The position numbers and the translations under genes are program-made. Of a stretch of 12,909 nucleotides of DNA, positions 7,144 to 12,889 are shown piece by piece. Source of the stretch: Prevotella sp. UBA1705 (lineage in GTDB: Bacteria > Bacteroidota > Bacteroidia > Bacteroidales > Bacteroidaceae); NCBI GenBank assembly GCA_002317385.1, contig DCJH01000069.1:1-12909 (forward strand). The letters are read 5' to 3'. The stretch's first letter is position 1. Every line of letters begins with the position of its first letter. The notes below the pieces were generated by a model. The model searched no databases. It saw only the letters and a program-made list of their open reading frames with translations, and was not told where the DNA came from.

Positions 7144-7431
7144 TTAATAGCGACGGCCACGGCCGAAGCCACCACGGGGAGCACGCTCCTCGCGCGGGCG
7201 GGCCACACTGACACGCAGCTCCTTACCTTCCAGTTCCTTGCCGTCGAGCGCCTCGATAGCGGCCTGACCCTCCTCGTCGTTGGGCATCTCTACGAAGCCG
7301 AAGCCACGCGAACGACCGGTCTCGCGGTCGGTAACGATGTGGGCAGAAGATACCTCGCCGAAAGAGGCAAAGTGGTTGAACAGACTTTCCTGCTGTGTGC
7401 GGAAATTGATGTTAGATACGAAAATGTTCAT
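7144..7431 (-). CDS. single-RRM RNA-binding protein
   Basis: A 95-aa cytosolic protein consisting of one RNA recognition motif and a short basic tail. RNP2 is IFVSNI (residues 3-8) and RNP1 is RGFGFVEM (42-49), with the aromatic residues F44 and F46 that stack on RNA bases. Residues 79-95 are Arg/Gly-rich (APRGGFGRGRRY), an RGG-like tail that could add non-specific RNA affinity. Such small RRM proteins are common in Bacteroidota and Cyanobacteria, where some act as global post-transcriptional regulators, often in bacteria lacking Hfq. The targets here are unknown. ATG 7431 is the only plausible start. The gene is monocistronic: promoter at about 7839-7846, an unusually long 5' leader of about 400 nt, and a strong terminator just after the stop. 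Confidence 0.95.
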   Translation of the reverse strand: MNIFVSNINFRTQQESLFNHFASFGEVSSAHIVTDRETGRSRGFGFVEMPNDEEGQAAIEALDGKELEGKELRVSVARPREERAPRGGFGRGRRY

Positions 7432-7838
7432 TGTTGTATGAAATTAATTGAATAGGATTGATGTTTTGCGTGAACTCTCCGCCCCCCTGCCCAACCGGAA
7501 TGCCGCTGCGGCAAACACTGATGAGACCACGAAGCGAAGACTGAACCGAACTATCAGTAGGTTATAACCATGCGGCGATGCCTCTCGACACAACGTGAAC
7601 ATGTCACGAAAGCGCTCAGTGCAGACCGAAGGTTTGATGAAATGAGAAATTGGGAATGACTCGGCTGGTGCCGAAATTCATCGTTGCTTAACTCAAATCC
7701 CGCCTGCCCTCATTCTGTGGCAGACATACAAGAAACATGATTTTGAGGTCAATCCTTACGATGAAAAATCCGATGGCCAGAGGCCGGACAATGCATTGTG
7801 AACAATAGATACAACAAAACTGTTCGTTCTTACGCCAG
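7432..7838 (-). promoter_or_regulatory. long structured 5' leader of the RRM gene
   Basis: The nearest TAnnTTTG box upstream of the RRM gene is at 7846-7839, implying a leader of about 400 nt. No convincing ORF fills it. It holds several short inverted repeats: a 12-bp palindrome ACAATGCATTGT (7788-7799), GGCC-AGA-GGCC (7775-7785), CTGCC/GGCAG (7704-7723), TCGGC/GCCGA with TGGT loop and flanking GAAT/ATTC (7654-7679), CGTGA/TCACG (7594-7608) and TGCCG/CGGCA (7501-7513). A cis-regulatory leader, perhaps an autoregulatory or temperature-sensitive one, is inferred. An independent small RNA in this interval is the alternative. Confidence 0.5.
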
Positions 7839-7846
7839 CAAAGATA
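7839..7846 (-). promoter_or_regulatory. promoter -7 box of the RRM gene
   Basis: TATCTTTG (7846-7839) matches TAnnTTTG exactly. No clean TTTG is seen at the -33 position. It is the only such box on this strand between 7840 and the gene start. Confidence 0.5.
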
Positions 7847-7954
7847 GTCAAATGATTCGGCATTGTAAGAATATTTTAAGGGAAATTAAGATATATTTCA
7901 TCCTGGGGCGCTCAGCAACGCCTCTCAATCCTCCCACAACTCGCCTGATTTTCT

Positions 7955-7984
7955 CTGACTGGTCAGACCAGTCGGACCAGTCGG
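7955..7984. repeat. 9-bp tandem repeat (about 3.3 units)
   Basis: Consecutive units CTGACTGGT, CAGACCAGT, CGGACCAGT and a partial CGG give a 9-bp period. Because the period is a multiple of three, the + strand reads as a repeating S-D-(W/Q) pattern in one frame. The first unit is also complementary to the later ones (GACTGGTC with GACCAGTC), so the array can fold into a hairpin. Confidence 0.75.
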
Positions 7985-8137
7985 AAAATACTAATGAAAA
8001 AACTTGAAGCCCTCTTTCTGGAGCGCCTCCAGCCCTCGCCGCAGTCCATCCAGCGAGAAAATCTCACAAAAATCGACCTTTCAGAATAGCTTGAAAGCCA
8101 GCAACTTGTAAAAGTTTGACAAACAACGGGTTTGACT

Positions 8138-8186
8138 TTACTACCTTTTCGCCACACGATTACTACCTTTTCGCCAAGCGAAAAGG
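8138..8186 (+). repeat. 22-bp tandem repeat with terminal hairpin, copy A
   Basis: Two units begin TTACTACCTTTTCGCC at 8138 and 8160, 20 of 22 bases identical. The second unit runs into a perfect 9-bp inverted repeat: CCTTTTCGC (8166-8174), loop CAA, GCGAAAAGG (8178-8186). A related pair of units with the same 22-bp period lies at 12560-12603. Confidence 0.85.
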
Positions 8187-8273
8187 CCCTCCTTGTGCCC
8201 CGAAAACGGCCTCCTGCCTATGAGAAAACGCAGGAAACCATGAGAACCAAGGCCGGATGGCTGAGAAAAGAGG

Positions 8274-8292
8274 CCTTTTTCGCCTTGCGATT
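8274..8292 (+). repeat. degenerate copy of the 22-bp repeat core
   Basis: CCTTTTTCGCCTTGCGATT resembles the unit core CCTTTTCGCCACACGATT of the nearby tandem repeat, with one inserted T and changes in the variable centre. Confidence 0.45.
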
Positions 8293-8405
8293 CCCATGGT
8301 TCCGCCTTCAGAAATCATTTGGCCCGCCCCCACAGCAGCGCGCTATTCGGAAATAAGCATGATGAAAAGTTGACAACTGTGGGAGGAAAACTATCGTCCA
8401 AAAGA

Positions 8406-8437
8406 TTTGGAACATGCGCCTAAAATTCCTATATTTG
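8406..8437 (+). promoter_or_regulatory. promoter of the secreted-protein gene
   Basis: The -33 box TTTG (8406-8409) and the -7 box TATATTTG (8430-8437) are separated by 20 nt, the same spacing as the leu promoter. Transcription would start near 8443. The in-frame ATG at 8414 is therefore upstream of the transcript, which decides the start at 8513. Confidence 0.75.
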
Positions 8438-8512
8438 CAAAAACAAGCAACGTCCACGCGAAAGCACGGCGGCCCTGCAGCGGCGCCATCATCGCTCCAA
8501 ATCTTCAAGACC

Positions 8513-9367
8513 ATGACCATCAACTATCGCAACATCATCTTTTCAGTCCTCGTTTCGCTCTGTGCCCTGTCCGCGCAGGCGGCCGGAACACTCACCTATC
8601 AGGGGCGCAGCCACCTGCTCATGGGGCACATACTGAGTGCCGAAAAGGGAAAAGCCTTCGGCAAACTGCTCAAGGACAAGAAGCCCGATAAGGTGTACGA
8701 CAGCGACAACTACATGGAATACTGGTCGGTGAGCGACGATGTGCTGACGCTCGACAGCCTCAGCCTGCTCATCCACGGGCGCTGGGAAACCATGAACCAG
8801 CGCCAGCTGGTGAAGGCGCTGAAGCCGCTGGCCAAGCACAAGAGGATTGAGGCCCGATGGTATTCGGACACGCTGCTCACGGCGTGGGGCAAGCAGCTGT
8901 TTGGCGATGCCATCCACAACAAGCCGGTGTTCGAGCATCATGTGAGGCTGGTGGTGGCCAAAGGCCACGTGGTGAAGCAGATGCGCACCGACAACCGGGT
9001 GGATTTCGAGGGCCTACCGCTCAGGGAATGGAGCCGCGAAGTGCAGCGGAAATTCCCCGTGGGCAGCTATCCGATGATGGCCCAGGGGCGAGTGGCAGTG
9101 TCGCTGAGCAACATCACGTGGATTCCCAAGACCGGCATCATAGACCGTTGCAGCATCAGGTTTCTGAAGCCCAACAACCTCACGGAACAACAGAAGGCCT
9201 CTATCCAGGCCGATTTGCTGCGCACCATGAAGGGCATCCCCATGCGCACCTACGAGGTCGACGGGAAGATCTGCGCCGAACTGCAGCGCTTCATACTCCC
9301 CATAGGCAAGGCGCCGCAACCCCGCAAACGCGTATTCCGCAATCCTCAGACGCCTGCCAATCCATAG
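8513..9367 (+). CDS. secreted protein of unknown function, possible TonB_C-like C-terminus
   Basis: A 284-aa protein, the only complete rightward gene in the window. The start at 8513 is chosen because the predicted promoter lies downstream of the longer ORF's ATG (8414), and because this start gives a clean signal peptide: hydrophobic core IIFSVLVSLCALSA and an AQA site predicting cleavage after residue 23. The exported part is basic and Lys/Arg-rich. Residues about 186-264 (YPMMAQGRVAVSLSN through LQRFILPIG) resemble a divergent TonB C-terminal fold: a GxV strand, a GIIDRC turn, a helix before GIP, then VDGK and a final strand ending LPI. No TonB transmembrane anchor plus Pro-rich spacer is present, so it is not a classical TonB. 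It is monocistronic and converges on rny. A periplasmic or surface location is inferred; no function can be assigned. Confidence 0.82.
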   Translation: MTINYRNIIFSVLVSLCALSAQAAGTLTYQGRSHLLMGHILSAEKGKAFGKLLKDKKPDKVYDSDNYMEYWSVSDDVLTLDSLSLLIHGRWETMNQRQLVKALKPLAKHKRIEARWYSDTLLTAWGKQLFGDAIHNKPVFEHHVRLVVAKGHVVKQMRTDNRVDFEGLPLREWSREVQRKFPVGSYPMMAQGRVAVSLSNITWIPKTGIIDRCSIRFLKPNNLTEQQKASIQADLLRTMKGIPMRTYEVDGKICAELQRFILPIGKAPQPRKRVFRNPQTPANP

Positions 9368-9443
9368 AATCGGCCAAAAGGCCCATGAGACTGGGGCGTG
9401 AAAGCCCAAAAGAAATAGCATAAAAGTCCATGAAAAATGGCAC

Positions 9444-9483
9444 AAAAAAAATCGGGACTTCCCCTTGATGGAGAAGCCCCGAT
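9444..9483 (-). terminator. intrinsic terminator of rny
   Basis: A 14-bp stem, ATCGGGGCTTCTCC (9483-9470) with GGGGAAGTCCCGAT, two G-U pairs and a 5-nt loop, is followed by eight T residues (9451-9444). It starts 31 nt after the rny stop. On the + strand no T-run follows, so it does not obviously serve the convergent gene. Confidence 0.92.
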
Positions 9484-9514
9484 GTGGTATGTGATATCTG
9501 ATTAGATAACTGTC

Positions 9515-11050
9515 TTACTTGGCAAAGGCCACCGAGCGGGTCTCGCGGATAACCGTAATCTTCACCTGTCCGGGGTAAGTCATCTCGTTCTGAATCTTCT
9601 CGGCAATCTCGTTGCTCAGGTTGGTGCTCTCCTCGTCGGTCATCTTGTCGGCTCCCACGATAACGCGGAGCTCACGACCGGCCTGGATAGCGTAGGTCTT
9701 GGTCACGCCGGGATAGCTCATAGCAATGGCTTCGAGGTCGTTGAGACGCTTGATATAGGCCTCCACTATCTCGCGGCGGGCACCAGGACGCGCACCGGAG
9801 ATGGCGTCGCACACCTGCACGATGGGGGCCAGGAGGGTCTGCATCTCCACCTCGTCGTGGTGGGCAGCGATGGCGTTCACTATCTCGGGCTTCTCCTTGC
9901 AACGCTCGGCCATCTTGCCGCCAAGCAGGGCATGGGGCAGCTCGCTCTCCTCGTCGGGCACCTTACCGATATCGTGGAGGAGTCCGGCACGCTTGGCCTT
10001 CTTCGGGTTCAGGCCGAGCTCGGCAGCCATCACGGAGCAGAGGTTAGCCGTCTCGCGGGCATGCTGCAAGAGGTTCTGACCGTAGGATGAGCGGTATTTC
10101 ATCTTGCCCACGATGCGGATGAGGTCGGGATGAAGGCCGTGGATACCGAGGTCGATGGCCGTGCGCTTGCCGGTCTCGATGATTTCGTTCTCCAATTGCT
10201 TCTTCACCTTGGCCACCACTTCCTCGATACGGGCAGGGTGGATGCGGCCATCGGCCACCAACTGGTGGAGGGCCAGGCGGCAAATCTCACGACGCACGGG
10301 GTCGAAGGCAGAGATAATGATAGATTCGGGGGTGTCGTCGACCACGATCTCCACTCCTGTGGCGGCCTCCAGGGCACGGATGTTGCGGCCCTCGCGGCCG
10401 ATGATGCGCCCCTTTACCTCGTCGTTGTCGATATGGAACACGCTCACAGAGTTCTCTATAGCGGTCTCGGTAGCTACGCGCTGGATGGTCTGAATGACGA
10501 TTTTCTTGGCCTTCTGATTGGCGTCGAGCTTGGCCTGATCTACCACTTCATTGATGTAGCTGGCCGCATCCATGCGCGCTTTGTCCTTCATGCTCTCCAC
10601 AAGTCGGTTCTTTGCCTCCTCGGCAGAGAGTCCGGAGAGTTCCTCAAGCTTGGTGCGCTCCTGCTCTTGCATCCTTTCCAGCTCGACCTTCTTGGTCTCC
10701 AGCACCTTGCGCTCGTTGTCAATCTGCACCTGGTTCTGGTCTACGTCGTGCTTCAGTCGGTTGAGTTCTTCCTGGCGTTGGTTCAAGCTGATCTCACGTT
10801 GCTTGAGTCGATTCTCGTTGGCCTGAATCTTCTGGTTGCGCTGCTGCACCTCCTTTTCCAGCTCACTCTTCTTGTTTAGGAACTTCTCCTTGACCTCAAG
10901 GAGCTGCTTTTCCTTGGCCACCTCAGCCTCTTTGTGTGCCGAATCAATAATCTGTTTATATTTTCCCGTTACCACATAACGGAAAATAGCATAGCCTATG
11001 AACCCGCCAATGATGAGGGCTACTAAGACTGCAATGATAGTACTGGTCAT
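9515..11050 (-). CDS. rny: ribonuclease Y
   Basis: Membrane-anchored endoribonuclease that starts mRNA decay. The 511-aa protein has the full family layout: an N-terminal transmembrane helix (about residues 4-24, IIAVLVALIIGGFIGYAIF), a long charged coiled coil (about 33-150), a KH RNA-binding domain with GxxG in IIGREGRN (216-223), and an HD phosphohydrolase domain with H330, the H359-D360 dyad in LLHDIGK, H397/H398 and D415. Length is close to B. subtilis RNase Y. The ATG at 11050 places the transmembrane helix at the very N-terminus, as expected. It lies 38 nt after zapA with no promoter box between, so cotranscription with the zap genes is likely. An AU-rich hairpin includes the first two bases of the start codon. 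Confidence 0.97.
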   Translation of the reverse strand: MTSTIIAVLVALIIGGFIGYAIFRYVVTGKYKQIIDSAHKEAEVAKEKQLLEVKEKFLNKKSELEKEVQQRNQKIQANENRLKQREISLNQRQEELNRLKHDVDQNQVQIDNERKVLETKKVELERMQEQERTKLEELSGLSAEEAKNRLVESMKDKARMDAASYINEVVDQAKLDANQKAKKIVIQTIQRVATETAIENSVSVFHIDNDEVKGRIIGREGRNIRALEAATGVEIVVDDTPESIIISAFDPVRREICRLALHQLVADGRIHPARIEEVVAKVKKQLENEIIETGKRTAIDLGIHGLHPDLIRIVGKMKYRSSYGQNLLQHARETANLCSVMAAELGLNPKKAKRAGLLHDIGKVPDEESELPHALLGGKMAERCKEKPEIVNAIAAHHDEVEMQTLLAPIVQVCDAISGARPGARREIVEAYIKRLNDLEAIAMSYPGVTKTYAIQAGRELRVIVGADKMTDEESTNLSNEIAEKIQNEMTYPGQVKITVIRETRSVAFAK

Positions 11051-11072
11051 TAAATAGAACTGTTTATTTAAT
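11049..11072 (-). promoter_or_regulatory. AU-rich hairpin at the rny start codon
   Basis: On the mRNA, ATTAAATA (11072-11065), an 8-nt loop and TATTTAAT (11056-11049) form a perfect 8-bp stem. Its last two bases are the A and U of the rny AUG. The stem is all A-U and therefore weak. It could modulate translation or be a cleavage site in the zapA-rny spacer. Confidence 0.4.
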
Positions 11073-11088
11073 TAATATTCTTTTCCGG

Positions 11089-11394
11089 TCACTTCTTGTC
11101 GAGGGCAGATTCTATTTCAGAAGTCAACTTCAAAAGAATATCGTCATAGGGTTTGGTATCGTTGCGCACGAGCTGGCGCTCCAATCGGAGGGCCAGGTCT
11201 ATCATGGCGAAATACGATATCTCCTTATCGCTCTTGCTTCCCTTAAAGTTAGAGAAGTAGGCATTGAGGAGCTCGTTGATGAGTTCCGAACCTTTGCGAT
11301 ACAGAGCCTCGTCTTCCCGTGGAACACGCACCATGATCTCGGTATCGTAGATGTGCAACCTTATGTTGATTTTGCTTGAGTCTGTTTCTGCCAT
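11089..11394 (-). CDS. zapA: cell division protein ZapA
   Basis: A 101-aa ZapA-family protein that would bind FtsZ and promote bundling and Z-ring stability at mid-cell. The N-terminal part INIRLHIYDTEIMVRVPRED is the typical ZapA beta-strand module, followed by a long helix (from about residue 27 to the end) forming the dimer/tetramer coiled coil. ATG 11394 is preferred; a GTG one codon upstream would also be in frame. It begins 9 nt after the stop of the upstream coiled-coil gene and ends 38 nt before rny, so the three probably form one transcript from the promoter at about 11715-11745. Confidence 0.88.
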   Translation of the reverse strand: MAETDSSKINIRLHIYDTEIMVRVPREDEALYRKGSELINELLNAYFSNFKGSKSDKEISYFAMIDLALRLERQLVRNDTKPYDDILLKLTSEIESALDKK

Positions 11395-11403
11395 CACGTC
11401 CTG

Positions 11404-11697
11404 TTATTTTTCACTTAGCAGTGTGATACATTTGTTTACGTCTCTGACAAGTTTGGCCACCCGCTTCTTGGCTCCCTCCAAATCGCCGTCGGTCACCTCG
11501 AGCATCTTAGCCAATTTCAACAAATCGTAATCGTTACGGGCCTGAGACAATTCGCTTTCGAGCTGCTTGATGCGTGCATCGCGCTCGTCCACCATGGCAT
11601 AGAGGCCTGCGTTCTCCTTCTTCAAATCTGAATAATGGAGAATCATCTGCCTAACGCGCGTGGCGAAAATATTGATAGTCTTCTCGTTAGCGTCCAT
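11404..11697 (-). CDS. small coiled-coil protein, ZapB-like
   Basis: A 97-aa protein, the first gene of the zapA operon. It is strongly helical and charged: heptad-like stretches run from about residue 20 to 65 (including YSDLKKENAGLYAMVDERDA), then a second helix to the end. Length and architecture resemble ZapB, the coiled-coil partner of ZapA, and the gene sits directly before zapA. The ZapB identity is inferred from position and coiled coil, since such proteins have little sequence signature. An exact -7 box lies about 20 nt upstream of ATG 11697, giving a very short 5' UTR. Confidence 0.82.
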   Translation of the reverse strand: MDANEKTINIFATRVRQMILHYSDLKKENAGLYAMVDERDARIKQLESELSQARNDYDLLKLAKMLEVTDGDLEGAKKRVAKLVRDVNKCITLLSEK

Positions 11698-11714
11698 GAC
11701 GATTCAATTTTCTG

Positions 11715-11745
11715 CAAATTTAATTCATTTGGTTGAGAAATCCAA
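11715..11745 (-). promoter_or_regulatory. promoter of the zapB-like/zapA/rny operon
   Basis: The -7 box TAAATTTG (11722-11715) is an exact TAnnTTTG, with TTG (11745-11743) 20 nt upstream as the -33 element. The -33 element lies inside one arm of an inverted repeat. Confidence 0.7.
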
Positions 11746-11770
11746 GTAAAATGCTTTAAATCTTTACTTG
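11743..11770. repeat. 8-bp inverted repeat overlapping the zap promoter
   Basis: CAAGTAAA (11743-11750) and TTTACTTG (11763-11770) are perfect inverted repeats with a 12-bp centre. One arm covers the -33 element of the zap-operon promoter, an arrangement expected of a repressor or activator site. A smaller repeat GTGGA/TCCAC (11774-11790) lies next to it, just after the stop of the upstream gene; neither is followed by a T-run. Confidence 0.5.
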
Positions 11771-11792
11771 AACGTGGATTTTATTTCCACTC

Positions 11793-12431
11793 TCACTTCT
11801 TGGCGGCAGCTTCTTCCTGCTGGGCCGCATTGGGCTCCTTCTTGGCGAGCATCACTACCTGGTAGACGAAGTCGGTAACCCACTTCTTGGAGAATCCCAA
11901 TCGCTGGTTGTACTTGCGGATACCCATCACCGTCTTGAGCACTCCGGCATCGTCGAAGTCGTTCTTGTTGAAGATATTGTCCACGGTCTTCTCGGTCATC
12001 GAGTAGAGGGCGCTCTTGAAAAGAGACGGCACGCGGAGCTTGTATTTCATGAGATTGCCCACGAGCATCATCAGATCCTGTGAGAAATTCTGGAACTGGA
12101 TGAGGTAGACCTGCATATCCTGCAGCTTCTTGCAATTCTTGCGGATGCTCTGGTCTATCTCCTTGAAGAAGGAATCGTCGGCACCATAGATTTCCTTCAT
12201 CATCTTCTTGCACTGCACTTTTTCGCCCACGCCCAGCTTATTGTTCATCGTGGGCACGTGGAGGGTGGTCTTAAACATACGCAGGTCGGGCAGCATGGCC
12301 AAGTTGGTGATGCCCAGATGCTCAGCCAGCGCAGCCTGGAAATATACGCGGATGAGCGTCATATAGTCCTGCATACCTCCGGTCTTCTCTTCGTTTTCCT
12401 TGCGGCCAAAGAGCTTTGATAAAAATCCCAT
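11793..12431 (-). CDS. conserved-looking protein of unknown function, 212 aa
   Basis: I do not recognise a named domain. The protein is predicted to be soluble and mostly helical, Met- and Lys-rich, with no signal peptide or membrane segment. The N-terminus MGFLSKLFGRKENEE is a short amphipathic stretch followed by a charged linker. The middle contains LPDLRMFKTTLHVPTMNN and long amphipathic helices (for example MQVYLIQFQNFSQDLMMLVG). The C-terminus ends in an Ala/Glu/Lys tail. Codon use matches its neighbours and it has its own well-formed promoter (12470-12500), so it is a real gene. It is followed by the zap-operon promoter with no clear terminator, so read-through into the zap/rny genes is possible. 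The amphipathic N-terminus might allow membrane association, but that is speculative. Confidence 0.85.
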   Translation of the reverse strand: MGFLSKLFGRKENEEKTGGMQDYMTLIRVYFQAALAEHLGITNLAMLPDLRMFKTTLHVPTMNNKLGVGEKVQCKKMMKEIYGADDSFFKEIDQSIRKNCKKLQDMQVYLIQFQNFSQDLMMLVGNLMKYKLRVPSLFKSALYSMTEKTVDNIFNKNDFDDAGVLKTVMGIRKYNQRLGFSKKWVTDFVYQVVMLAKKEPNAAQQEEAAAKK

Positions 12432-12469
12432 AGTCTTGTTGTTGTGAATCGATTATTTCTAAATAAATG

Positions 12470-12500
12470 CAAAAATACCACAATATCGTGAATAATCAAA
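12470..12500 (-). promoter_or_regulatory. promoter of the 212-aa protein gene
   Basis: The -7 box TATTTTTG (12477-12470) fits TAnnTTTG and the -33 box TTTG (12500-12497) lies 19 nt upstream. The 5' UTR would be about 35 nt. Confidence 0.7.
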
Positions 12501-12761
12501 ATAATTTGGGCAAAATAAACCAGATGCCTTTTTGCGGGGAGATGGTGGGGGCTTGGAGATAAGTACCTTTTCGCGGTGCGATTACTACCTTCTCGCCAAG
12601 CCCCCAATAGGCCCTGTTTTCAGTGCTCCTATGCACTCTCAAGGAAGTGAAACGGAAACTATCGCCCGATTTGACTTGAAAAAAGTCAAGAAATAGGGCT
12701 TTTCGCCCCATATACACTACAATTTCCCGCAAGAATTCTGTAATAAATCAAAATTAATTAT
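12501..12761. other. divergent spacer without a gene
   Basis: The spacer lies between a leftward and a rightward promoter. It carries the second 22-bp repeat pair and two small hairpins: TTGACTT/AAGTCAA (loop GAAAA, about 12671-12689) and GGGC/GCCC (about 12696-12708). Open frames here overlap the repeats and have no gene-like features. Confidence 0.55.
12560..12603 (+). repeat. 22-bp tandem repeat, copy B
   Basis: Two units begin TAAGTACCTTTTCGC (12560) and TTACTACCTTCTCGCC (12582), with the same 22-bp period, the same shared CGATTACTACCTT junction and the same orientation as copy A at 8138. The terminal hairpin of copy A is lost here because GCGAAAAGG is replaced by a C-rich stretch; AGGCCCT follows shortly in both copies. 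Confidence 0.8.
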
Positions 12762-12769
12762 TAACTTTG
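12762..12769 (+). promoter_or_regulatory. promoter -7 box of the right-edge gene
   Basis: TAACTTTG (12762-12769) fits TAnnTTTG. The -33 region has only TCTG (12737-12740). The transcript would start near 12775, giving a 5' UTR of about 115 nt that includes the 10-bp palindrome CCTTTAAAGG (12790-12799). Confidence 0.55.
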
Positions 12770-12889
12770 CCGGGTAAAGTCAATAACACCCTTTAAAGGA
12801 TAAACACTTTAAAACACACTTCGCCACTCTCTCACCTCCCATCCCCAACAGGGAAAGGGGCGAATCTGTGATTAAAGAAACATGCAAAA

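Larger units (their letters stand above)
7847..8405. other. repeat-bearing spacer between divergent genes
   Basis: About 560 bp between the RRM-gene promoter (leftward) and the secreted-protein promoter (rightward). It contains a 9-bp tandem repeat, a 22-bp tandem repeat with a hairpin, a third degenerate copy, and a small hairpin CTGGAG/CTCCAG (8018-8032). Open frames here are short and run across the repeats, so no gene is called. One 31-codon ORF with gene-like codons (7994-8089, +) is noted as a weak candidate in the findings. Confidence 0.6.

Noticed and set aside
8132..8356. 74-aa open frame (+ strand) over the 22-bp repeats
   Set aside because: Most of its N-terminal sequence is the translated tandem repeat; there is no promoter or start context. 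Similar frames over copy B (12359-12607 and 12496-12732) were rejected for the same reason.
7432..8405. Possible tRNA, 6S, tmRNA, SRP or RNase P RNA gene
   Set aside because: I looked for cloverleaf arms, CCA ends and the conserved cores of these RNAs and saw none; only short unrelated hairpins are present.
8414..8512. 33-residue N-terminal extension of the secreted protein
   Set aside because: The ATG at 8414 lies between the -33 and -7 boxes of the predicted promoter, so it is not transcribed, and it would bury the signal peptide that starts at 8513.
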